Source: Pseudomonadota bacterium
Lineage (GTDB): Bacteria > Pseudomonadota > Alphaproteobacteria > Rhodospirillales > Magnetospirillaceae
DNA: 53,229 nucleotides
Direction: 5' to 3'
Assembly (NCBI GenBank): GCA_023426365.1
Contig: JAFAAW010000045.1
Location: 1-53,229 of the forward strand
Under the pieces are notes generated by a model. The model searched no databases. It saw only the letters and a list, made by a program, of their open reading frames with translations, and was not told where the DNA came from. Numbering within the stretch: position 1 is the first letter of the stretch; every line of letters begins with the position of its first letter. Positions 1 to 8,667 of this stretch are shown piece after piece. Both the position numbers and the translations under genes were made by a program.

Positions 1-482
1 ATGTCATCCTCGGCCATTCCGAGCGCCGCACCGCCCACGCCGAGACCGACGCCCAGGTCAAGGCCAAGGCCGAGGCCGCCCTGGCCGCCGGCCTGAAGGC
101 CCTCGTCTGCATCGGCGAGACCCTGGCCCAGCGCGACGCCGGCCAGACGCTCGACGTCAACAAGAGCCAGTTGCGCGGCTCGTGGCCGGCCGGCGGCAAT
201 GCCGACAACACCGTCATCGCCTATGAGCCGGTGTGGGCCCTCGGCACCGGCCGCGTCGCCACGCCCGAGCAGGCGCAGGAGGTGCACGCCGCCATCCGCG
301 CCGAGCTGGCCGCCATGATCGGCGCGGACGAGGCCGCCAAGGTGCGCATCCTCTACGGCGGTTCCATGAAGCCCGACAACGCCGCCCAATTGCTGGCCCT
401 GCCCGACGTGGATGGCGGTCTGATCGGCGGCGCCGCGCTCAAGGTGGACGACTTCTGGGCCATCGCCAAGAGCTGCGCCTGA
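1..482 (+). CDS. tpiA: Triosephosphate isomerase, 5'-truncated by window edge
   Basis: Interconverts dihydroxyacetone phosphate and glyceraldehyde 3-phosphate in glycolysis and gluconeogenesis, in the cytosol. Reading from base 3, the open frame begins inside the conserved GHSERR segment that carries the electrophilic His. It continues through AYEPVWALGTG, which holds the catalytic Glu and the start of flexible loop 6, and through the phosphate-binding stretches YGGSMKP and GGLIGGAAL near the C-terminus. About 159 of roughly 250 residues are present; the N-terminal third lies outside the window. It is followed by secG on the same strand, an order common in proteobacteria. Identification is secure; only the missing start is unknown. 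Confidence 0.97.
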   Translation, partial: VILGHSERRTAHAETDAQVKAKAEAALAAGLKALVCIGETLAQRDAGQTLDVNKSQLRGSWPAGGNADNTVIAYEPVWALGTGRVATPEQAQEVHAAIRAELAAMIGADEAAKVRILYGGSMKPDNAAQLLALPDVDGGLIGGAALKVDDFWAIAKSCA

Positions 483-541
483 CCGGCGGTTCCGCCGGCC
501 GTCGCCCCGCGCCGCCGCCGTCCGGCGGTGGGCGCGGGGCG
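483..541 (+). terminator. GC-rich hairpins after tpiA
   Basis: Two inverted repeats lie directly after the tpiA stop. The first is a 7-bp perfect repeat at 483-498 with a 2-base loop. The second is a long hairpin at 503-541: an outer 11-bp perfect stem with an inner 6-bp stem. No T-tract follows, so this is not a canonical intrinsic terminator; it could be a processing or stability element, or a weak attenuator before secG. The rest of the gap to 690 holds no gene that I can support. Confidence 0.4.
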
Positions 542-690
542 ATGTCAACCCAATCTCTTGGGGGCGGGCAGGAACTTTGCACTAGCCTTCCGCGACGCGG
601 GGGTCTAAAAAACGCGTCGAACAACCCCGGTGCCCGACGGCGGCGACAACGCCGGGCATCGGCCTGTCCTATTTTGTCGTTGGTGTGCCC

Positions 691-1026
691 ATGGACGTCT
701 TTCCGATCATCCTCGTCATCCACCTGCTCATCGCCATCGCGCTGGTCGGCGTCATCCTGCTGCAGCGCTCGGAAGGCGGCGCGCTGGGCATCGGCGGCGG
801 CGGTGGCGGCGGTCTGATGACCGGCCGTCAGGCGGGCAACCTTCTGACCCGGACCACCGCCATCCTGGCGACGAGCTTCTTCGTCACCAGCCTGGTGCTG
901 GCCATTATCGCGAACAACCGGTCGAGCGGCTCGTCGCCCTTCGATTCGGTGCCGGCCACCGCGCCCGCCAAGCCGGCCGAGATGCCGGCGGCGCCGGCGG
1001 AACCGGCGGCTCCGCTGGCGCGCTGA
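691..1026 (+). CDS. secG: Preprotein translocase subunit SecG
   Basis: Small membrane subunit of the SecYEG channel that assists SecA-driven protein export. The 111-residue product starts MDVFPIILVIHLLIAIALVG, a first transmembrane helix. It continues with the SecG hallmark LLQRSEGGALGIGGG, a glycine-rich cytoplasmic loop, and a second helix around residues 50-73, then a Pro/Ala-rich tail. A GTG at 685 would add two residues (Met-Pro); I prefer the ATG at 691 because it begins the conserved segment, though neither has a clear ribosome-binding site. It sits between tpiA and pyrG, a usual context. Confidence 0.93.
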   Translation: MDVFPIILVIHLLIAIALVGVILLQRSEGGALGIGGGGGGGLMTGRQAGNLLTRTTAILATSFFVTSLVLAIIANNRSSGSSPFDSVPATAPAKPAEMPAAPAEPAAPLAR

Positions 1027-1058
1027 GACAGCGCGACGGAGCAGCAGGAAGAACCGCC

Positions 1059-1081
1059 CGGCCGCTTGTTGCAAGCGGCCG
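1059..1081 (+). terminator. Hairpin between secG and pyrG
   Basis: Perfect 10-bp inverted repeat with a 3-base loop, 33 bases after the secG stop. It is followed by TCGCGTTTCGCG rather than a U-tract, so termination would be weak at best. It may only partly separate secG from pyrG. Confidence 0.4.
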
Positions 1082-1125
1082 TCGCGTTTCGCGTGGGTTA
1101 GCCAGAACCTTGAAAGCAAGGGGCA

Positions 1126-2751
<1,626 letters not shown>

Positions 2752-2756
2752 GGAAT

Positions 2757-3611
2757 ATGAGCAAGCACGTCGCCGTCGGTCCGTCCTCTGCGCCGCAGGT
2801 CATCTTCGGCAATGATCTGCCGCTGGTCCTGATCGCCGGCCCTTGCCAGATGGAAAGCCGCGCCCATGCCCTTGAGTGCGCTTCCGCGCTCAAGGAAATG
2901 GCGGCCAAGGCCGGCATCGGCCTGGTCTACAAATCCTCGTTCGACAAAGCGAATCGCACCTCGCTTTCGGGCAAGCGCGGCATCGGCCTTGATGCCGCGC
3001 TTTCCGTTTTCGCGGAAATCCGCGAAAGCCTGGCCCTGCCGGTGCTGACCGACATCCATAGCGAGGACCAGTGCGCCCCCGTCGCCAAGGTGGTGGACGT
3101 GCTGCAGATTCCGGCCTTCCTGTGCCGCCAGACTGACCTGCTGATCGCCGCCGGCCGCACCGGCGCGGTGATCAACGTGAAGAAGGGCCAGTTCCTGGCG
3201 CCCGGCCAGATGGCCAATGTGGCGGCCAAGGTGGAAAGCACCGGCAACAGCCGCATCCTGCTCACCGAGCGTGGCGCCAGCTTCGGCTATGGCGATCTGG
3301 TGGCCGACATGCGGGCGCTGCCGATCATGGCGCGCACCGGCTATCCGGTCATCATGGACGCCACCCATGCGGTGCAAAGCCCGGGCGGGCAGGGCCAAAG
3401 CTCGGGCGGCGACCGCCGCTTCGCGCCCGTCCTGGCCCGCGCCGCGGTGTCCACCGGGATCGCCGGCGTGTTCATCGAAACCCATCCCGATCCCGATCAT
3501 GCGCCCTCGGACGGGCCGAACATGATCCGGCTGGCCGATATGCCCGCGCTGATCGCCACCCTGCAGGCGTTCGACCGGGTCGCCAAATCCAATCCTGTTT
3601 TTATTGATTGA
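2757..3611 (+). CDS. kdsA: 3-deoxy-8-phosphooctulonate synthase
   Basis: Condenses phosphoenolpyruvate with arabinose 5-phosphate to give KDO 8-phosphate for lipopolysaccharide inner core. I chose ATG 2757, preceded by GTGAGGAATATG overlapping the end of pyrG, giving 284 residues, normal for the family; the open frame extends upstream but into pyrG. The segment LIAGPCQMES places a cysteine (Cys30) where metal-dependent KdsA enzymes have their metal ligand and the E. coli enzyme has Asn. The other expected ligands are visible as DATHAV, FIETHP and SDGPN. I therefore infer the metal-dependent class. Eno follows 30 bases downstream and supplies phosphoenolpyruvate. Confidence 0.97.
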   Translation: MSKHVAVGPSSAPQVIFGNDLPLVLIAGPCQMESRAHALECASALKEMAAKAGIGLVYKSSFDKANRTSLSGKRGIGLDAALSVFAEIRESLALPVLTDIHSEDQCAPVAKVVDVLQIPAFLCRQTDLLIAAGRTGAVINVKKGQFLAPGQMANVAAKVESTGNSRILLTERGASFGYGDLVADMRALPIMARTGYPVIMDATHAVQSPGGQGQSSGGDRRFAPVLARAAVSTGIAGVFIETHPDPDHAPSDGPNMIRLADMPALIATLQAFDRVAKSNPVFID

Positions 3612-3641
3612 TCCAACCGTCAGAAGTTCGGAGAGACCGCA

Positions 3642-4919
3642 ATGTCCGCGATCATCGATATCCACGCCCGCGAAATCCTGGATTCGCGCGGCAATCCCAC
3701 CGTTGAAGTTGACGTGGTGCTGGAAAGCGGCGTCATGGGCCGCGCCGCGGTGCCGTCGGGTGCCTCGACCGGTGCCCACGAGGCGGTGGAACTGCGCGAC
3801 GGCGACAAGGGCCGTTACGGCGGCAAGGGCGTGCTGAAGGCGGTGGAAAGCGTCAACGGCGAAATCTACGACGCCCTGTCGGGCATGGACGCCGAAGATC
3901 AGGTCGTCATCGACAAGACCATGATCGATCTGGACGGCACCCCGAACAAGGCCCGCCTGGGCGCCAACGCCATCCTGGGCGTGTCGCTGGCCGTGGCCAA
4001 GGCCGCCGCCGAGGAAGCCGGCCTGCCGCTGTACCGCTATGTGGGCGGCGCCTTCGCCAGCGTGCTGCCGGTGCCGATGATGAACATCATCAATGGCGGC
4101 GCCCATGCCGACAATCCCATCGACATCCAGGAATTCATGATCATGCCCGTGGGCGCGCCGACCTGCGCCGACGCCATCCGCATGGGTTCCGAGGTGTTCC
4201 AGGCCCTGAAGAAGGGCCTGAAGGACGCCGGCCACAACACCAACGTGGGTGACGAGGGCGGCTTCGCCCCCAATCTGAAGTCCGCCGAACAGGCTCTCGA
4301 CTTCATCATGGCCTCCATCGAGAAGGCCGGCTACAAGCCGGGCGAGGACATCATGCTGGCGCTTGACTGCGCTTCGACCGAGTTCTTCAAGGACGGCAAG
4401 TACGTCATGGAGGGCGCCAAGAAGACCTTCGACCAGAAGGGCATCGTCAAGTTCTACAGCAAGCTGGTGAAGGCCTATCCGATCATCTCGATCGAGGACG
4501 GCTGCGCCGAGGACGATTTCGACGGCTGGGAAATGCTGACCGAGGAACTGGGCGGCAAGGTCCAGCTGGTGGGCGACGACCTGTTCGTCACCAACCCGGC
4601 CCGTCTGGCCATGGGCATCGAGAAGGGCCTGGCCAACTCGATCCTGGTCAAGGTCAACCAGATCGGTTCGCTGTCCGAGACCCTGGAGGCCGTCGAGCTG
4701 GCCCACAAGTCCGGCTACACCGCCGTGATGAGCCACCGTTCGGGCGAGACCGAGGATTCGACCATCGCCGATCTGGCGGTCGCCACCAATTGCGGCCAGA
4801 TCAAGACCGGCTCGCTGTCGCGGTCCGACCGTCTGGCCAAGTACAACCAGCTCATCCGCATCGAGGAGGAACTGGGTTCGGCCGCCCGCTACGCCGGCAA
4901 GGCAATCCTGAAGCGCTAA
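3642..4919 (+). CDS. eno: Enolase
   Basis: Converts 2-phosphoglycerate to phosphoenolpyruvate in glycolysis; Mg-dependent and cytosolic. The 425-residue product has the family length. Visible signatures are the N-terminal EILDSRGNPTVEVDV, the substrate loop region PSGASTG, the metal-binding region SIEDGCAEDDFDGW, the catalytic lysine region ILVKVNQIGS, and SHRSGETED near the C-terminus. GGAGAGACCGCA precedes the ATG. It is the last gene before a strong terminator and may be cotranscribed with kdsA. Confidence 0.98.
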   Translation: MSAIIDIHAREILDSRGNPTVEVDVVLESGVMGRAAVPSGASTGAHEAVELRDGDKGRYGGKGVLKAVESVNGEIYDALSGMDAEDQVVIDKTMIDLDGTPNKARLGANAILGVSLAVAKAAAEEAGLPLYRYVGGAFASVLPVPMMNIINGGAHADNPIDIQEFMIMPVGAPTCADAIRMGSEVFQALKKGLKDAGHNTNVGDEGGFAPNLKSAEQALDFIMASIEKAGYKPGEDIMLALDCASTEFFKDGKYVMEGAKKTFDQKGIVKFYSKLVKAYPIISIEDGCAEDDFDGWEMLTEELGGKVQLVGDDLFVTNPARLAMGIEKGLANSILVKVNQIGSLSETLEAVELAHKSGYTAVMSHRSGETEDSTIADLAVATNCGQIKTGSLSRSDRLAKYNQLIRIEEELGSAARYAGKAILKR

Positions 4920-4943
4920 GCCCTTCGCGGTAGCGTAGGACGA

Positions 4944-4971
4944 ACGGCCGGGGCATTGCCCCGGCCGTTTT
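4944..4971 (+). terminator. Intrinsic terminator after eno
   Basis: Ten-bp perfect GC stem (4945-4954 with 4958-4967), loop ATT, flanked by A on the left and TTTT on the right, 25 bases after the eno stop. This is a canonical Rho-independent terminator and closes the pyrG-kdsA-eno unit. Confidence 0.9.
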
Positions 4972-5238
4972 CGTTGTGGAAACAAGATATTGTGTCGAAA
5001 TGTGACGCGTGACCCAACTAGCTGTTTTCTTCGTATCCAAAGCAAACCGATAGATAAAATGTTTATATTTTTATTTGTTTCTGCTTGAAGGGGCCAATTG
5101 GTCGGACCAAGAAAACACTGGATTTAGCGCCTTAACTGAGTCATTTCAGCAGCAGCGGATGGCCTGTTTGTTACAAAAGTGAATCCGCCTGTTTAAGACT
5201 TGTTGACGTTCTGACTCCGACGTGATTCCATCCCATCC
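4972..5238. promoter_or_regulatory. AT-rich intergenic region upstream of ftsB
   Basis: With the terminator just before it, this forms a gap of about 319 bases without a gene, markedly richer in A and T than the flanking genes. It contains TAGATAAAATGTTTATA at about 5050-5067 (TAAAAT resembles a -10 box but has no good -35) and a perfect 13-base palindrome TTGGTCGGACCAA at 5098-5110, which could be an operator. No conserved reading frame is visible. The ftsB promoter probably lies here, but I cannot place it. Confidence 0.45.
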
Positions 5239-5550
5239 ATGCTCCAGGAACTTTCCAGACGCCTGCGCCATGTGATCGGCCCCCTGATCGGGGTCGGGGC
5301 CGTGGCCTATTTCGCCTACCACACGGTGGAAGGCGATCGCGGCGTGCTGGCCTGGGTGCGGCTGAAGAACGAGATCCTGGAAGCCGAGCTGCAGCTCGCC
5401 AAGGTCGCCACCGAGCGTCAGGCGCTGGAGCATCGCGTCCTTTTGCTGCGTCCCGACCACCTTGACCCGGACATGCTGGAAGAACGTGCCCGGGTGATGC
5501 TCAATATGGGACGCGATGACGAAGTCGTGGTGTTCGAACCGCATCACTGA
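5239..5550 (+). CDS. ftsB: Septum formation initiator, FtsB/DivIC family
   Basis: Small bitopic membrane protein of the division septum, acting with FtsL and FtsQ to activate septal peptidoglycan synthesis. The 103-residue product has one transmembrane helix at about residues 13-28 (IGPLIGVGAVAYFAYHTV). It is followed by the short motif WVRLKNEI that begins a periplasmic coiled coil rich in Leu, Glu and Gln (about 38-75), and the conserved end LEERARVMLNMGRDDEVVVF. Placement after eno is typical of alphaproteobacteria, where pdhA usually follows; here two unrelated genes intervene. The assignment to FtsB rather than another DivIC member rests on context. Confidence 0.9.
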   Translation: MLQELSRRLRHVIGPLIGVGAVAYFAYHTVEGDRGVLAWVRLKNEILEAELQLAKVATERQALEHRVLLLRPDHLDPDMLEERARVMLNMGRDDEVVVFEPHH

Positions 5551-5586
5551 GCATCTCGTCTTCTTTTTCAATCCTCGTTGATGGTG

Positions 5587-5612
5587 GCAGGAAATATTCC
5601 TGCTTTTGCTTT
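5587..5612 (+). terminator. Intrinsic terminator after ftsB
   Basis: Perfect 7-bp stem GCAGGAA/TTCCTGC with loop ATA (5587-5603), followed by TTTTGCTTT. It lies 36 bases after the ftsB stop and separates it from the cNMP-CPBP gene. Confidence 0.75.
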
Positions 5613-5627
5613 GGACTGACTAATCTG

Positions 5628-5645
5628 CCCTCCGTTCGCGGAGGG
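5628..5645 (+). promoter_or_regulatory. Hairpin enclosing the ribosome-binding site
   Basis: CCCTCCG-TTCG-CGGAGGG forms a perfect 7-bp stem closed by a UUCG loop. Its 3' arm is the Shine-Dalgarno sequence (GGAGGGGG, 5640-5647) of the gene starting at ATG 5650. In the mRNA this would hide the ribosome-binding site, so translation could be controlled by temperature, a protein or another RNA. No T-tract follows, which argues against a terminator. Confidence 0.5.
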
Positions 5646-5649
5646 GGAA

Positions 5650-6774
5650 ATGAACGTCAGTGCTTTGCCATATCCGTCGTTTCGTCACGCCCTGCTGCAT
5701 GACGTCGAGATGGCGGTCGCGCCGCCCTGTCTTGACGCGCTGGCCCAGGCGGTCGAACTGGTCTCGTTCGCTGATGGCGACGTAGTCATCCGTGAAGGCG
5801 AGGTGGGGGACCACGCCCTGCTGATCGCCCAAGGTGAGATCGAGGTCTTCCGCGACGGCAGCGGCGACGTGCTGGCCCGATTGGGCGCGGGCATGTTGCT
5901 GGGCGAGCTGGCCCTGACCAGCGGCCAGCCGCGCGCGGCCAGTGCCCGCGCCGTGGGCGCAGCGCGCGCCTGGCGCATCGATCGCGGCCTGTTCGAGCGC
6001 TATCTGCTCAACAATCCGGAGCTGGATAGCCTGTTCGCCAAGAAGGTCTATGCCCAATTGTCGCGCAGTCACGCCGCCTTGCGCGCACAATATGGTGCGC
6101 TGGAGGAGGCTGACGGGCGCTACCGCGCGCTGGCCTTTCTGTTTGTGGCGATGATGCTGATGTTGAGCGGCTATGCCCTGCTCAATGCCCTGGTGCTGGA
6201 CGGGCTGGGCGTGGCGTCGGGCAGCCCGGTTCGGTTCTGGTTCTCGCGCGTGATGGAAGGCTGCGCGCTGGTGGTTCTGGTGACGCTGGCCCGTCGTTGC
6301 GGCCTTGACCGCGCGGCCATGGGTGTTTCGGGGCGCGGCTTGGCGCGGGCGCTGGGCGAGGGGGTGGTGCTCAGCCTGCCGCTGATGGCGGTGATGGCGC
6401 TGCTGCGCGTGCGGCTGTGGCCGCCCGAGGCGGAGGCGCCGCTGGTCGATTGGGTGCTGTTGGACTGGACCTATCTGTCCTATGCGGTGGTGGCGCCGGT
6501 GCAGGAATGGATTGCGCGAGGCGTGTTTCAAACGGCGATCGAGCGTCTGCTGCCCGGGCGCCATCGGGGTATGGCTGCGGTCGTCATCGCGTCGCTGGTG
6601 TTTTCCATGTTGCATCTGCACCTGAACCCCGCCCTGGCGGTGGTCAGCCTGATCAGTGGCCTGATCTGGGGTGCGATGTTCGTACGCCACCGCAGCCTGG
6701 CCGGGGTGTCGGTGTCGCATTTTCTGCTGGGCAACTGGGCCGGCCTGATTGGCCTGTGGGGGCTTTGGGCCTGA
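5650..6774 (+). CDS. cNMP-binding domain / CPBP intramembrane protease fusion
   Basis: Predicted membrane protein of 374 residues with two parts. Residues about 20-130 form a cyclic-nucleotide-binding (CRP-like) beta-roll, with LLGELALTSGQPRAASARA matching the phosphate-binding cassette (Gly-Glu ... Pro-Arg-Ala-Ala). From about residue 155 there are several hydrophobic helices and a CPBP (CAAX protease/bacteriocin-processing) core. The usual EExxxR motif reads QEWIAR (Gln285, Glu286, Arg290), FxxxH is F318-H322, and a late motif is HFLLGN (His357, Asn362). The first glutamate of the motif is therefore Gln, which may weaken or abolish peptidase activity. Very strong ribosome-binding site, but inside a hairpin. 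The substrate and the bound nucleotide are unknown. Confidence 0.75.
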   Translation: MNVSALPYPSFRHALLHDVEMAVAPPCLDALAQAVELVSFADGDVVIREGEVGDHALLIAQGEIEVFRDGSGDVLARLGAGMLLGELALTSGQPRAASARAVGAARAWRIDRGLFERYLLNNPELDSLFAKKVYAQLSRSHAALRAQYGALEEADGRYRALAFLFVAMMLMLSGYALLNALVLDGLGVASGSPVRFWFSRVMEGCALVVLVTLARRCGLDRAAMGVSGRGLARALGEGVVLSLPLMAVMALLRVRLWPPEAEAPLVDWVLLDWTYLSYAVVAPVQEWIARGVFQTAIERLLPGRHRGMAAVVIASLVFSMLHLHLNPALAVVSLISGLIWGAMFVRHRSLAGVSVSHFLLGNWAGLIGLWGLWA

Positions 6775-6802
6775 ATGAAGGGGATGGGAGGAGTGGAGAA
6801 GG

Positions 6803-7318
6803 ATGAAATTGATCTGGCTGGCCATGCGGTTGCTGATTGTTTTCTTATGCGTCTTGTCGGTGATCACGTTCAGCGTCAGCACCTATGTGCTGGCGCCGCT
6901 GCATTCCTGGCTGCTGTATGGCGACGTTCGGTTCTGGCGTCACTGGCGTGGCTTTCCCCGCCTGACCCGGCAGGTGCGCCGGCTGGCGCTGAAGCTGGCC
7001 TCTGAATCCGAGTATCGCGGCATGACCGCCTTCATGTCGGCACGGGACTGGCTGGCGCCGCCCATGCTGGGACCTGACCGTTCGGTGGTGACGGTGCGGC
7101 CCGACTGGCCCCATGCCGAGGCCAGTTGCGGTACCTGCGGCCGCTGCTGCACGGAAATCGCATGCCCGTCCTTCGATCCCGACACCAAATTGTGCGCGTC
7201 CTACGGCAGTCCGTTCTGGCGCTATTTCCCGTGCGGCCGCTATCCGGCCACCCAGGCGCAGATCGATTATTACGGCTGCCCCAAATGGGCGTTGCTGGAT
7301 ATCGCCCCTCGCCGCTGA
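6803..7318 (+). CDS. Membrane-anchored cysteine-cluster protein (YkgJ-like)
   Basis: Function unknown. The 171-residue product has one hydrophobic N-terminal segment (about residues 5-33), a basic middle and a C-terminal cysteine cluster beginning at Cys109: CGTCGRCC (109, 112, 115, 116), then Cys121, Cys131 and further cysteines in FPCGRYP and YYGCPKW. The spacing resembles the YkgJ-type zinc/iron-chelating domain, so metal or Fe-S binding is inferred. It starts 28 bases after the cNMP-CPBP gene (AGGAGTGGAGAAGG precedes the ATG) and is probably cotranscribed with it. It could be a substrate or partner of that protease-like protein, but nothing in the sequence shows this directly. Confidence 0.65.
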   Translation: MKLIWLAMRLLIVFLCVLSVITFSVSTYVLAPLHSWLLYGDVRFWRHWRGFPRLTRQVRRLALKLASESEYRGMTAFMSARDWLAPPMLGPDRSVVTVRPDWPHAEASCGTCGRCCTEIACPSFDPDTKLCASYGSPFWRYFPCGRYPATQAQIDYYGCPKWALLDIAPRR

Positions 7319-7341
7319 TCGCCTGACTGGCGGCCGATTCG

Positions 7342-7374
7342 CCCCCGGCTTCCCCCGTGGAAGCCGGGGGTTTT
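7342..7374 (+). terminator. Intrinsic terminator
   Basis: Ten-bp perfect stem CCCCCGGCTT/AAGCCGGGGG with a 9-base loop, followed by TTTT. It lies 24 bases after the cysteine-cluster gene and ends that unit before the pdh operon. Confidence 0.85.
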
Positions 7375-7655
7375 CGTGTGTGTGGCCCTTTTTTGTCCGG
7401 CGGCCGTGCCGATATACCCAAAAGGGCAGATGTGAACCTTCCGCTTAGCCCGTGCGGGCAGGTGGACGGCGGCGCGCTGGCGGTTCATCATGTTGCCCAC
7501 CCCAATGGAGGGGAAGGGGTGTGGTTAACTGAAATCAGGTTAATCGCTCATATTGCATTGCAAAACAATCGTTTTTGCGTGCGAACGTGCTTGCAAAAAA
7601 GGGTAGGGTCGTTTACCTATCCGATGAAAGCAACTTTCAAGCCCTGGGAGGAACC
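7375..7655. promoter_or_regulatory. Leader and probable control region of the pdh operon
   Basis: With the terminator just before it, this completes a 337-base gap without a supported gene. It holds a short GCCCG/CGGGC hairpin at 7448-7459, a C-rich/G-rich repeat at about 7499-7522, a palindromic GTTAAC near 7525, and the AT-rich inverted repeat GCAAAA-N7-TTTTGC at 7560-7578 followed by a further TTGCAAAAA at about 7591. These repeated TTGC/GCAA half-sites could bind a regulator of pyruvate dehydrogenase. I could not identify convincing -35/-10 boxes. GGGAGGAACC precedes the pdhA start. Confidence 0.45.
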
Positions 7656-8657
7656 ATGGCGACGACGCCCAAGCGCAGGTCCAAGGCGGCCGAGCCGGAC
7701 AAGGCTCAGCTGATCCAGTGGTACCGCGACATGCTGCTCATCCGCCGTTTCGAGGAAAAGGCGGGCCAGCTTTACGGCATGGGTCTGATTGGTGGTTTCT
7801 GCCACCTCTATATCGGTCAGGAAGCCGTGGTGGTTGGCATGCAATCCGCCGCCGGCCCCACCGATTCGGTGATCACTTCCTATCGTGATCACGGCCAGAT
7901 GCTGGCCTGCGGCATGGACCCCAAGGGCGTCATGGCCGAGCTGACCGGGCGCATCGGCGGCTATTCCAAGGGCAAGGGCGGCTCGATGCACATGTTCAGC
8001 CGCGACAAGCGCTTCTATGGCGGCCATGGCATCGTCGGCGCCCAGGTGCCGATCGGCACCGGCCTGGGGCTGGCGCACCAGTACACCCAGGACGGCGGCG
8101 TCTGTCACGTCTATCTGGGCGACGGCGCCGTCAACCAGGGCCAGGTGTATGAAAGCTTCAATATGGCCGCGCTGTGGAAGCTGCCGGTCGTGTATGTGAT
8201 CGAAAACAACAAGTACGCCATGGGCACCTCGATCGAGCGCGCCTCGGCCGGGACCGAGCTGCACAAGCGCGGCGCCGCCTACGGCATTCCGGGCGAGCCG
8301 GTCAACGGCATGAGCGTGATCGAAGTCGCCGAGGCCGCCGGCCGCGCGCTGGAGCACGCCCGCTCGGGCCAGGGTCCGTACATCCTGGAAATGAAGACCT
8401 ATCGCTATCGCGGCCATTCCATGTCCGACCCGGCCAAGTACCGGACCAAGGAAGAGGTCAGCCGCATGCGCGAGCAGCATGATCCCATCGACACCCTGAA
8501 GGCCAAGCTGCTGGAGATGGGCGCGGTGGACGAGGCGGCGCTGAAGGACATCGACCGCGAGGTCAAGGCCGTCGTCACCGAGGCCGCCGAATTCGCCCAG
8601 ACCAGCCCCGAGCCGGATCCGGCCGAGCTGTGGACCGACGTGTTGATCGAGGCGTGA
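7656..8657 (+). CDS. pdhA: Pyruvate dehydrogenase E1 component, alpha subunit
   Basis: Thiamine-diphosphate-dependent decarboxylation of pyruvate and reductive acetylation of the lipoyl group, with the beta subunit encoded next. ATG 7656 is preceded by TGGGAGGAACC and gives 333 residues, normal for the alpha2beta2 type; an upstream in-frame start at 7575 has no such site. The ThDP/Mg motif is visible as GDGAVNQGQ (GDG) through VIENNKYAMG (NN). The phosphorylation-loop region of mitochondrial homologues appears as YRYRGHSMSDP. SMHMF and GGHGIVGAQVP are also conserved. First gene of pdhA-pdhB-pdhC. Confidence 0.97.
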   Translation: MATTPKRRSKAAEPDKAQLIQWYRDMLLIRRFEEKAGQLYGMGLIGGFCHLYIGQEAVVVGMQSAAGPTDSVITSYRDHGQMLACGMDPKGVMAELTGRIGGYSKGKGGSMHMFSRDKRFYGGHGIVGAQVPIGTGLGLAHQYTQDGGVCHVYLGDGAVNQGQVYESFNMAALWKLPVVYVIENNKYAMGTSIERASAGTELHKRGAAYGIPGEPVNGMSVIEVAEAAGRALEHARSGQGPYILEMKTYRYRGHSMSDPAKYRTKEEVSRMREQHDPIDTLKAKLLEMGAVDEAALKDIDREVKAVVTEAAEFAQTSPEPDPAELWTDVLIEA

Positions 8658-8667
8658 GGAGCTGACG

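Noticed and set aside
541..690. tRNA gene or riboswitch between tpiA and secG
   Set aside because: Scanned for a cloverleaf and for known riboswitch cores; only partial GC hairpins were seen.
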